A DNA stretch of 49,197 nucleotides from Thermoflexales bacterium (lineage in GTDB: Bacteria; Chloroflexota; Anaerolineae; J036; Brachytrichaceae), in the NCBI GenBank assembly GCA_019694215.1, contig JAIBCK010000013.1, forward strand, positions 1-49,197, written 5' to 3'. A program made the translations under genes and the position numbers. Under the pieces are notes generated by a model that saw only the letters and a program-made list of their open reading frames with translations, was not told the DNA's origin and ran no database searches. Of this stretch, positions 6,420 to 14,400 are shown one piece after another. Position 1 is the first letter of the stretch. Every line of letters starts with the position of its first letter.

Positions 6420-9341
6420 ATGCCCGCCAAGTTGCCGCCCGACCTAAAGCGCGACCTCAAGGCCGCGTTGCTGCTCGACCTGGACGTGAACCGAAGCGAC
6501 GTCAAGCATCAGGTCAGTGAACGCACGCGATACCGGATTGGTTGGGGAGACAGTGTCAGCGCGGCGGAGCTGGCCGATAAGCTCTTCGATCAGGCCATGT
6601 TGTCGGACTGGCTGGCCATCCTGACGGCTTGCCGCGAGCGCGATGTCATGGCTGCCCATGTCGCCACGTTCGATGGTCTGATCACCCGGGTGAAGGCGCT
6701 GGCGTCCACACCGGCCGATCTGAGCGAGGATAGGTTTGCGGCCTATCATGAGCGCCGGATCAGGCACTGGCGCGACACGGTACAGATCGACACCCGCTTT
6801 GTGCGCCTCACCCTCGTTCAGCAACAAGCCGGCGCGGCCGGACCCGGCGGGATGGGCGGCGGAGCGCCGGATGTGTATACCGACTTGTGGGCGCTTGTTG
6901 AAAACACCGGTGCCGGTTGCCTCATGATCCTGGGCGAGCCGGGCGCGGGGAAGAGCACGCTACTTCGGCGCCTTCAGTTTGACATGGCCAGCGCCGCCCG
7001 AAATGGCGAGCCCGTTCCGGTGACCTTCTTCGTGCCGCTGTACTTGTATCCACGCGGCGAGCGCGATCCACGGGCCTGGCTCGCCCGCGAATGGGAGCGC
7101 CAGTACAGCGACCTCGACGCCTTTGAAACGCTGGTCCAGGCGGGAAAACTGTGGCTGCTTCTGGACGGGCTGAATGAACTGAAGCGCGAGGATGCCCGCG
7201 ATCTGGCGGCGCGCAACGAACATTGGCGCGACATGCTGCCGGGCCTGGTCGAACACGGCAACCGCGTCATCGTCACCCGGCGCCGGTCGGACGAGGAATT
7301 GACCTGGGACGGCCCCCAGGTCAAGGTGCAGCGCGTGGCGGTTAGCCCGATGAGCGACGACGTGATCCAGGAATTCCTGGTCGCCTATCTTGGCGACGTC
7401 GCCCGGCCCGTGTGGAAGGCGATTCGGAAAGACCCCAAGCTGCTCGATCTTTTTCGAACCCCCTATTTCCTGCGCATGCTGACGGATCTGGGCGAGGTGA
7501 AGGCCGACGGCAAGGTGCCGTCCGGGCGGGCCGACTTGTTTACCCGGGGTCTGCGCCATGCGTTCCAGCGCGAGGCCATCGACAAGGCCATGCCGTTGCT
7601 GCGGGACCCCGGCATCTTGACGCTAGCGGAGCGTGAGCGGCTGCGACACAACAACGAACGTCTTGCATGGCAGGGATTTGACCTGCCCCACAGCCCGGTG
7701 GTCGCGGCAATGAAGACGCTTGCCTTTCGCATGCGCCGGGCCGGCCGTCGCGTCAGCGTCGAAACCGAGCAGGCCCGCGCGTGGATTGCCCATCCGCGGG
7801 CCGACGATCTGCTGGCCGCCGCCGCGGACCTCGGCGTCCTGAAGCGTCCCGATCTCGTCGGGGCGGCGGCCCCGGGCGACCAGGTGACGTTCTCGCACGA
7901 GTTGATGCAGGAATACTTTGCGGCGCGGCAGCTTGCCGAACCCGGGCAAATCGGCTCAATCATCGATGCCTTGCGCGTTCCATGGAAGGCGCACAACATC
8001 TTCAAACGCTGGCGCGACAACCGCCGGCGCAGGGTGGGCGAGGCGGGTACGCGGGTGGAGGAACCGCCTTTGCCAACGACCAACTGGGAGGAGATCGCCC
8101 CGATGGCGGCCGAAATGCTCCCCCCGGAACAGGCGGAAGCATTCATCGAACGGATTGCGGCCGTCAACCTGGCGCTGGCCGGACGGAGTGCGGCCGCGCC
8201 GGGGGTTCGCCTCAGCGAACAAGGCAGACAGTCGCTGCAAGATCGCCTTCTCCGCCGGATGCAGTCTGAAAGGGCGAATCTGCGCTCACGTGTGGCGGTC
8301 GGAATCGCCCTCGGCCAACTTGGCGATCCTCGCTTTGAACGAGGTGAAGGGCCATATGGTCCCTACTTGCTGCCGCCACGGATCATCGTGCCGAGCGGCG
8401 TCTATACGATTGGCGACAACGCGAGCGACCAGACCGACGAGCGGCCCGCCCATTCCGTTACTCTGCAAGCATTCGAGCTTGCCAAATTCCCGGTGACCAA
8501 TGCCGAGTATCGGCTGTTCATCGACGCCGGCGGATATACCGAGGCCTTTGATTGGTGTTGGGAGACCGAGGCGGCCAAGGCCTGGCGGGCGGCGGGGACA
8601 GGATCCGGAAGCGCGCGAGCGTTGAGCCTGCGGCACTACCGCCGTCGCTTTGCGCAAAAGGCCTACGAACCCAGCGAAGGCAACATCCAGACCCTCATGG
8701 GGTGGGGATATTCGCGTGAAGACGCGGAGTCGATGTTTTTCAGAGACGATGCTCAGTTTGAGGCATACCTTTCAACGGCCATTCGCGACGAGGTGTCGAC
8801 TGAACCCCTGTTCTGGCACGACCCGCGCTTCAGCGCGCCCAATCAGCCAGTCGTGGGCGTGACCTGGCATGAGGCCCGCGCCTATTGCGCGTGGTTGAGC
8901 GCTCAGGATGGAAAGCGCCGGTTCCGCTTGCCAACTGAAGCGGAGCGTGAGGCGGCGGCCCGCGGCCTGGCCGGTCGGCGCTATGCCTATGGCAGGCGAT
9001 TTGACCCGACCCGGGCCGTTGTGTGGACCAGCGGGCTCGACGCCCCAGTGCCGGTCGGTCTTCTGCCGAGGGGCGACACCCCCAAAGGGTCGGGGGGGGG
9101 GATATCCGATCTGGCCGGAAACGTCGTGGATTGGACCAGTTCGCTGTACACAAAGGATTACTCGGCGTCCGGAATCGCTGTAGAGGATCCGAACTCCGAT
9201 GCGTCCCGGGCGCTGCGCGGCGGGTCGTGGCTCAACCTTCCGGACATCGCGCGCGCGGCGTATCGCGACGGGGACTTTCCGAACGACCGCAACGACGGCA
9301 TCGGTTTTCGGCTTGTGTGCGCCCCTGTTCACCCCCTCTGA
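6420..9341 (+). CDS. EAD-NACHT-FGE protein, DGR target 1 (caspase-linked NLR-like sensor)
   Basis: 973 residues. The N-terminal ~90 residues are helical and EAD1-like (AELADKLFDQAMLSDWLAIL). A NACHT/STAND NTPase follows, with Walker A GEPGAGKST (172-180) and Walker B LWLLLDGLNE (244-253), then helical NACHT-associated regions to about 640. Residues ~655-973 form an FGE-sulfatase (formylglycine-generating-enzyme) domain of C-type-lectin fold, with the signatures VVGVTWHEARAYCAWLS, RLPTEAERE and DLAGNVVDW. This is the fold usually diversified by retroelements. The C-terminus from residue ~932 is VR1 (9210-9324). A G10 run at 9092-9101 lies inside the FGE domain. It follows the caspase gene by 11 bp with RBS GAGGTGAT. 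I infer that it senses a ligand through the lectin fold and oligomerises to activate the caspase. FGE enzymatic activity is not implied. Confidence 0.92.
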   Translation: MPAKLPPDLKRDLKAALLLDLDVNRSDVKHQVSERTRYRIGWGDSVSAAELADKLFDQAMLSDWLAILTACRERDVMAAHVATFDGLITRVKALASTPADLSEDRFAAYHERRIRHWRDTVQIDTRFVRLTLVQQQAGAAGPGGMGGGAPDVYTDLWALVENTGAGCLMILGEPGAGKSTLLRRLQFDMASAARNGEPVPVTFFVPLYLYPRGERDPRAWLAREWERQYSDLDAFETLVQAGKLWLLLDGLNELKREDARDLAARNEHWRDMLPGLVEHGNRVIVTRRRSDEELTWDGPQVKVQRVAVSPMSDDVIQEFLVAYLGDVARPVWKAIRKDPKLLDLFRTPYFLRMLTDLGEVKADGKVPSGRADLFTRGLRHAFQREAIDKAMPLLRDPGILTLAERERLRHNNERLAWQGFDLPHSPVVAAMKTLAFRMRRAGRRVSVETEQARAWIAHPRADDLLAAAADLGVLKRPDLVGAAAPGDQVTFSHELMQEYFAARQLAEPGQIGSIIDALRVPWKAHNIFKRWRDNRRRRVGEAGTRVEEPPLPTTNWEEIAPMAAEMLPPEQAEAFIERIAAVNLALAGRSAAAPGVRLSEQGRQSLQDRLLRRMQSERANLRSRVAVGIALGQLGDPRFERGEGPYGPYLLPPRIIVPSGVYTIGDNASDQTDERPAHSVTLQAFELAKFPVTNAEYRLFIDAGGYTEAFDWCWETEAAKAWRAAGTGSGSARALSLRHYRRRFAQKAYEPSEGNIQTLMGWGYSREDAESMFFRDDAQFEAYLSTAIRDEVSTEPLFWHDPRFSAPNQPVVGVTWHEARAYCAWLSAQDGKRRFRLPTEAEREAAARGLAGRRYAYGRRFDPTRAVVWTSGLDAPVPVGLLPRGDTPKGSGGGISDLAGNVVDWTSSLYTKDYSASGIAVEDPNSDASRALRGGSWLNLPDIARAAYRDGDFPNDRNDGIGFRLVCAPVHPL
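9092..9101 (+). repeat. G10 homopolymer inside DGR target 1
   Basis: Ten consecutive G residues encode part of KGSGGGISDL in the FGE domain, 108 bp before VR1. As written the tract keeps the frame. Loss or gain of one base would remove the VR-encoded C-terminus. A matching C9 tract lies in target 2. An assembly error in the run length is possible. Confidence 0.7.
9210..9324 (+). repeat. DGR variable repeat VR1 with IMH
   Basis: This 115-bp segment at the 3' end of target 1 aligns without gaps to TR (offset 288). Fourteen of the fifteen differences fall on TR adenines (for example AAC to CTC, AAT to CTT, AAC to GAC, AAT to TTT, AAC to GGC). The remaining one, a G/C difference at 9218, lies in the 5' boundary. 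The last ~25 bases (from ATCGGTTTTCGG) are identical to TR and form the initiation-of-mutagenic-homing (IMH) region. Confidence 0.97.
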
Positions 9342-9393
9342 GCTCTGTTCCTTGGCTCTCTGTACCTCTGGGGTTCTGGCGCTGGGAGGGGGT

Positions 9394-9417
9394 GCAGGGG
9401 GAGGCCTCTCCCCCTGC
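9394..9417 (+). promoter_or_regulatory. Post-VR1 cruciform/hairpin (retrohoming element)
   Basis: A perfect 10-bp stem GCAGGGGGAG / CTCCCCCTGC has a 4-base loop GCCT and lies 69 bp after VR1. The same hairpin with the same spacing follows VR2 (11337-11360) and is absent after TR. In Bordetella phage BPP-1, a stem-loop just downstream of the VR stimulates retrohoming, so this is the likely counterpart. It may also terminate the caspase-NACHT mRNA. Confidence 0.8.
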
Positions 9418-9451
9418 CGAAAAACGATCACGGATTCTGTGGATCTCGGGG

Positions 9452-9457
9452 TATGAT
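9452..9457 (+). promoter_or_regulatory. Candidate -10 element for TR RNA
   Basis: TATGAT lies 40 bp before TR on the coding strand of TR and RT. Initiation about 7 bases later would give a short leader before TR. No -35 match is visible. The hexamer resembles the -10 boxes seen before leaderless genes elsewhere in this window. Confidence 0.35.
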
Positions 9458-9497
9458 CGGGCCCGTTGGGCGCATGCCCATCAGGCCGTTCGGGAGG

Positions 9498-9612
9498 GCG
9501 CTGCGGGGCGGGTCGTGGAACAACAATCCAGACATCGCGCGCGCGGCGTATCGCAACAGGAACAATCCGAACAACCGCAACAACAACATCGGTTTTCGGC
9601 TTGTGTGCGCCC
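9498..9612 (+). repeat. DGR template repeat (TR)
   Basis: This 115-bp non-coding template holds eleven AAY codons and one AGG in the VR reading frame (it would read [17 protein letters not shown], then an Asn-rich stretch). That is the codon design that lets adenine mutagenesis reach many residues without creating stops. Its IMH* end (to GCGCCC at 9612) matches both VRs, then diverges at once (A at 9613 where both VRs have C). TR lies between target 1 and avd, on the same strand as RT and 615 bp before it. It carries no downstream hairpin, which is consistent with one-way transfer from TR to VR. Confidence 0.97.
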
Positions 9613-9860
9613 ATGTTCTTTCGCCCCTTCTTCTGGGCCGGCGCTTCCACGGCCGGTCGGCGCGGTGCCGCGCAACTCGCGCTGCCGTGTTCCGGAAATG
9701 CCCGCTCATGGCGGTTCAGTGCCGCTGTCATCGGGCCGAGGCGAAGGAGGAAGAACAGCGCCGAACGTGTCTGGTCCGCGCGCAGGAACGGGGCGGCACA
9801 CAGGGACGCCGCCCGCGCCGGGCGCATACGAAAACCAGGGCGTAGCCTGGCGCATGCCCG

Positions 9861-10208
9861 CTACGCCCGTCCCTGGGTGTGCTTCAACCAGCCGCCCAGC
9901 AATCGGCCGATCTCGGCGACCATCGCGCTGACGTGAGCATACTGGCCGGTGTTCAGCCAGTCCCATTGACGGGCCAGCCTCAGATACAGCCGGAGTTTGT
10001 TCAGGTGGGCGTCGGCCGCCTGCAAGTGGGTGAGCCGAACCGGTCCCTTGCGGGCGTTTGCCTCGTAGAGAGCCTCGCTGAGATCAAGCGCGGCCCCTTG
10101 CAGCCGTTGGGTCACCGCAAAACGCTGGGACTTTGGAAAACGGTCACAATGCGGAATGAGCCAATTCAACAGATCGTAGGCTCGGGTGAAGATGACCATA
10201 TCGTCCAT
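9861..10208 (-). CDS. avd: DGR accessory variability determinant (Avd-like four-helix protein)
   Basis: 115 residues from ATG 10208 (MDDMVIFTRAYDLLNWLIPH). Residues such as FPKSQRFAVTQRLQ, LDLSEALYEAN, ADAHLNKLRLYLRLA and MVAEIGRLLGGWLKH are the hallmarks of the Avd/23S-IVP four-helix bundle. In other DGRs, Avd is a basic pentameric barrel that binds the RT and the TR RNA. It is required for mutagenic cDNA synthesis. A -10-like TACATT (10220-10215) leaves only 6 bases before the ATG, so the mRNA should be leaderless. This argues for the 10208 start over an upstream in-frame ATG at 10292 that would overlap RT. The gene is oriented opposite to TR and RT and lies between them, which is not the usual avd-TR-RT order. 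Confidence 0.92.
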   Translation of the reverse strand: MDDMVIFTRAYDLLNWLIPHCDRFPKSQRFAVTQRLQGAALDLSEALYEANARKGPVRLTHLQAADAHLNKLRLYLRLARQWDWLNTGQYAHVSAMVAEIGRLLGGWLKHTQGRA

Positions 10209-10214
10209 GCCGTG

Positions 10215-10220
10215 AATGTA
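10215..10220 (-). promoter_or_regulatory. Leaderless -10 box of avd
   Basis: TACATT on the minus strand, with a 6-base spacer to the avd ATG at 10208. It overlaps the 19-bp gap between the divergent avd and RT start codons. Confidence 0.5.
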
Positions 10221-10227
10221 ACAGCCC

Positions 10228-11292
10228 ATGTGGGACCTGCTGACCTCCTGGGACAACCTTTGGCTTGCGTTCGGCAAGGCCGCCCGCGGCAAACGGGGCG
10301 GATTGTCCGTGGCCGCCTTTGAGCACCAACTCGCCGATCATCTGCTGTCTCTGCAGGCCGAGCTGCGAGACGGAACCTATCGGCTCGGCGCGTATCGCCA
10401 CTTCGTCATCCATGAACCCAAGCGCCGCAGGATCAGCGCCGCACCGTTTCGAGACCGGGTCGTGCACCATGCGCTATGCAACCTGATCGAGCCCGTCTTT
10501 GACGCGCGCTTCATCGACCACAGCTACGCCAATCGGGTTGGCAAGGGCACCCACCGAGCCGTCGACCAACTTCAGATCTGGGCGAAGCGCTATCGGTATG
10601 CGTTGCGGATGGATGTCGTGCAGCACTTCCCTTCACTCGATCACGGCGTGCTGCGGGCCGAGATTGGGCGGGTTGTCTCAGATGAACGGACACTCGCATT
10701 GGTGGATCAGATTCTGGCCAGCGGCGCGGGTGTGCTGGCGGGCGAATACACCCCGGTGTATTTCGCTGGTGACGATCTATTCGCGGCCAACCGCCAGCGC
10801 GGCCTTCCCATCGGTAATCTGACCTCCCAGTTCTGGTCAAACGTCTACATGAACGATCTGGACCAGTTTGTCACCCGCGAATTGGGATGCGCCGCCTACT
10901 TGCGTTACGTCGACGACTTCTGCCTGTTCAGCGACAGCAAGCGCGCGCTGTGGGCCTGGCACACACGCATCATTGGGCGTCTCGCCGGCCTGCGCCTGAC
11001 CGCCCACGAGCGCGAAGCGCAAGTGATGCCGGCGACGCAGGGAATCCCGTGGCTGGGCTTCGTGGTGTATCCAGATCGGCGGCTGCTCAAGCGCCGCAAC
11101 GCGGTTGCCTTCACCCGCCGGTTGCGCAACGCCCTCGATCTGTATCAATTGGGCCGCATTTCGTTCGCCGAATTGGATGCCAGCATCCAGGGCTGGATCA
11201 ACCACGTCCGCTATGCTGACACATGGGGACTGCGGGAGCATATTCTCGAAAGCAATCCCATTGGCCGCCGGTCTTCCGTGACGACTCCATGA
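10228..11292 (+). CDS. DGR-type reverse transcriptase
   Basis: 354 residues, a typical DGR RT length. The N-terminus ([19 protein letters not shown]) and the [20 protein letters not shown] motif are retron/DGR-like. RT motif 4 is [13 protein letters not shown] (residues 193-205), with the DGR-diagnostic IGNLTSQ in place of the QG-x3-SP of group II introns. The catalytic YVDD is at residues 227-230. The thumb segment [17 protein letters not shown] and a C-terminal helix pair follow. The enzyme copies TR RNA into cDNA with adenine-specific errors. Its ATG is 19 bp from the divergent avd ATG with no clear RBS, so it may be translated from a transcript that starts before TR. It ends 120 bp before the convergent target 2. 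Confidence 0.96.
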   Translation: MWDLLTSWDNLWLAFGKAARGKRGGLSVAAFEHQLADHLLSLQAELRDGTYRLGAYRHFVIHEPKRRRISAAPFRDRVVHHALCNLIEPVFDARFIDHSYANRVGKGTHRAVDQLQIWAKRYRYALRMDVVQHFPSLDHGVLRAEIGRVVSDERTLALVDQILASGAGVLAGEYTPVYFAGDDLFAANRQRGLPIGNLTSQFWSNVYMNDLDQFVTRELGCAAYLRYVDDFCLFSDSKRALWAWHTRIIGRLAGLRLTAHEREAQVMPATQGIPWLGFVVYPDRRLLKRRNAVAFTRRLRNALDLYQLGRISFAELDASIQGWINHVRYADTWGLREHILESNPIGRRSSVTTP

Positions 11293-11336
11293 TCCGTGCC
11301 ATCCGCAGTCTCCGGATCCTCCATGATCGTTTTTCG

Positions 11337-11360
11337 GCAGGGGGAGAGGCCTCCCCCTGC
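11337..11360 (-). promoter_or_regulatory. Post-VR2 cruciform/hairpin (retrohoming element)
   Basis: The same perfect 10-bp stem and 4-base loop as after VR1, here 69 bp beyond VR2 on its strand. About 105 bp on from the VR, including the hairpin and the flanking CGAAAAACGATCA, is nearly identical between the two targets. Lying between convergent RT and target 2, it may also act as a bidirectional terminator. Confidence 0.8.
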
Positions 11361-11412
11361 ACCCCCTCCCAGAGCCAGAACCCCAGAGGTACAGAGCACT
11401 GAGAAACAGAGC

Positions 11413-14400
11413 TCAGAGGGGGTGAACAGGGGCGCACACAAGCCGAAAACCGATGCCGCCGTCGAAGCGGTCGTTCGGATCGTTCCTGAAGCGATACGCC
11501 GCGCGCGCGATGCCTGGACTGTCGTTCCACGACCCGCCCCGCAGCGGCCGGGACGCATCACCTAAAAGCGTTGTGCGGTCCGGATTCTCGTACTCGTTCA
11601 GACACCACTCCCAAACGTTGCCGGTCAGATCCAGCACGGCCTCAGGCCGGGGGGGGGCCCCATTCGGATACATCCCGACTGCGCTGGTCAAGCCAATGCT
11701 CTCGTCTATGTTTCCCTTGGCTGCATCGTACTCTCCCGGATAGGCATACGCACGCCCCTTTGTGCCGCGCGCCGCACGCTCCCACTCGTATTCGGTCGGC
11801 AACCGCACGTCGTATCCCAGCCGCGCTGACAGCCATCTGCAATACGCAACCGCGTCATACCAGCTTACACATTCGCGCGGATGATTCCAATACGGGAAGG
11901 CTTGATTGCCTGGTTGCGCGCGGTGCTTCTCGTCGGCACTCAGGCCCTCCCACCAGCGCGGGTTCGACCAGCCCTCTGCGGCGTCCAAAAAGGCCTGGAA
12001 TTGGGCATACGTCACCGGATATCGGGCGATGTGAAACGATTCGACCCTGCGCGTTCCCTTCTGGTAGATGAAGTCGCCGCCTTGGATAGGCACCCAGTCA
12101 ATCTCGGGCGTGGGCACATGGTCGCGATCGGCTCCCACGATGGCGCGCACGCCCGGCCGGTTGTCGAGCGTTTCGCCCGTGGTGAGCCTCAGCACGCCCA
12201 GCGCCCGGCCGACGGCCGCGCGAGCCCGCGGAGCCGGGTCGCGCTCGAGGTCGGTCAGGCGCGGCAGCCAGCCCGCGCGCAGCTCAAGCAGCAGGGAGTC
12301 GGGGACATCGGCGCCGCTGTCAAGGATGCATCGGGCCGCCACTTCCGGGTTGGCCTCGGCCAGCCAACGCAGCACCGGCGCACAGTTGTCGGCCTGCATG
12401 CCGGTCAACAAGACCGCCGCTTCCTCCCAGCCACTGCGCTCCCACCACCGATCCGGCGGCCACAGTTCGGATGCGCGCAGCCGGCCGGCCTCGATCTCGG
12501 CCAGCATCTTGCGGGCGGCGAAGTATTCCTGCAGCAGCTGATGGGTAAAACGGACCTGATCGCCAAGGGTGATCAGACTCGCGCTGGCGGCCAGAGACAA
12601 CGCGGTCTCGTCCAAATGGCGGCGTGCCTCGCTCAACGCCATCGCAGTCGTGGCGGTCTTGCCGTTGTCCTGATCCCGATCTGTCCGGGCAGCCCTGGCG
12701 CTGCGCTGCATCGCATAGGCCAGGCCCGCGAGGCGGTCCAGGAGTCTGGCTGCGTGCTCGGGCAGCGCAACGGTGCCCGAGCCTTTGTCCCTCTCGGCCA
12801 GGCGTTCGCGCAACAACAACACCTCGATGAACTCGGCAAACAGGCTAGCCCGATTGGCGGGCAGGCGCTCGTTCCTGTTTCTGCGATAGACCTGGACCAG
12901 CATCGATAGCATGTACGGGTTTTCGGCCAGCTTGATCAGCGCGGCGGGCGCCCGAATGTGCTTGCGCCAGGCGTCATCATCGACGCGCAGAGTTGAGTGA
13001 AAGACATCGGGATCGTCGCGTGGGATGTCGGTGGCCGTAAAGAACAGATCGAAGCTGGCACCTGCTGCGCGCCATTTCTCCCAGACCGGTTTCAGGTTTC
13101 CGGCGAGCTCCCAGAAGAACGTTTCGCCTTCCTCGGACCCAAGATACCTTTGCGCGAACTCCAGAATGCGCCCGGCATCCAGGGGCCGGATGGTCACCCG
13201 ATCCAGGCGCAGGTCCTGGCCTTCATAATCCTGCTTGCGGCAGGTCACGAGGGTCATCAGGTCCCGTTGCGGCGCGGCCTGCACGAAGGTCCGCAGCAGG
13301 CCGACCTTCCGTTTGCGCTGGGCGACTGGGATTTCGTTCAGCCCATCGAGCAGGAGAACGGCCTTGCCCTCCGTCAACAGCGCATCCAGATGCGCGCCCA
13401 GCCCGCCCATCTGGCTGGCGATGAGTTTGGCCAACGTTTGCTCAGCGTCGGTCCACTTGCCCAGCTTTACCAGTAGCGGAATCGGCGCGCGCGGATCGCG
13501 CCTGGCGGTGTCGACAAGCCGCCGCGCCACCGTCCACAGGACGGTGCTCTTGCCCGCGCCCGGTTCGCCCAGCACGGCCGCCCTGCGAATGGCCATCAAC
13601 TCCTCGGCCGCATTGGTGAACACGCGCGGCGTTGCGTTCATATCCGCCGCCGTGCGCCAGGCCAGATGCTCAAACTCCTGACGTTGGACGACGCTCTCGA
13701 GATCCGCAATCGGGCGCGCAACGGTCTGTGTGCTCCCCGCCAGCGCGACGTACTTGTCGGTATTGCGCAGTTCTTCGAACAACAGCCGATCCAGGTATTC
13801 CAATTCCAGGACCCGCCGCGAATCGAGCATTTCACGGGTGGCCTTGCTGGCCACGGGACCCGGAGCTGGTGGGTGGGGCAAAGCGGCCACGACGTTTGCC
13901 GGCCCTGTGTCAGCGGTATCCCCGTACCACGTGATGTACTGGTATCCGTGCAGGCCAAAGAAATCGACTCCGCCAGCGCAGTCTTCGAGCAGCACCGGCA
14001 CAATCAGTTTGCCCTTGATCTTCGCCCAGACAACTTCGTCCCGCACCCAGGGGCTGCGCATCGTGTCGCTGCTGCACAGGACCACGACGGCATAGGCATT
14101 GTTGACGGCCTCGCCGATGGCGCCCAACCAGTCCTCACCACCATTGATGTTTAAGGTGTCAATCCAGACGGTGTGTCCGGCGGCCCGGAGGGCGGCCACG
14201 AGCCTCTTGGCGGGGGTTGCGTCGGCATGCAGGTAGCTGATGAAGACACTCGGCAGCCGCTCGTCGCGCGGGGTTTCCGCGCTCTGCACAGGCGCCTGGT
14301 GGATCGGCGCAACCGCGTCCTGTGGCGGGGCGGTGGCGCGTGGTCGTGCCTCTTGCGCGCAAAGGCCATTGCTCAGCGTTATTAGCTCGCCGATCTTAGC

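Noticed and set aside
6420-9341. Active formylglycine-generating enzyme / sulfatase-modifying factor
   Set aside because: The FGE-like domain is a C-terminal fusion on a NACHT protein and ends in a DGR variable repeat, so the fold is most likely used for binding. No sulfatase gene is nearby.
9453-9845. 130-codon open frame running through TR
   Set aside because: The Asn-rich stretch comes from reading the template repeat in the VR frame. The downstream part is Arg-rich without a domain. TR is a template, not a gene.
9866-10322. Plus-strand open frame opposite avd
   Set aside because: The minus-strand protein matches the Avd four-helix pattern along its full length. The plus-strand frame lacks any recognisable fold and overlaps the RT start.
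10228-11292. Group II intron or retron reverse transcriptase
   Set aside because: The IGNLTSQ motif, ~350-residue length, neighbouring avd and the TR/VR pairs identify a DGR. No intron maturase domain or msr/msd region is seen.
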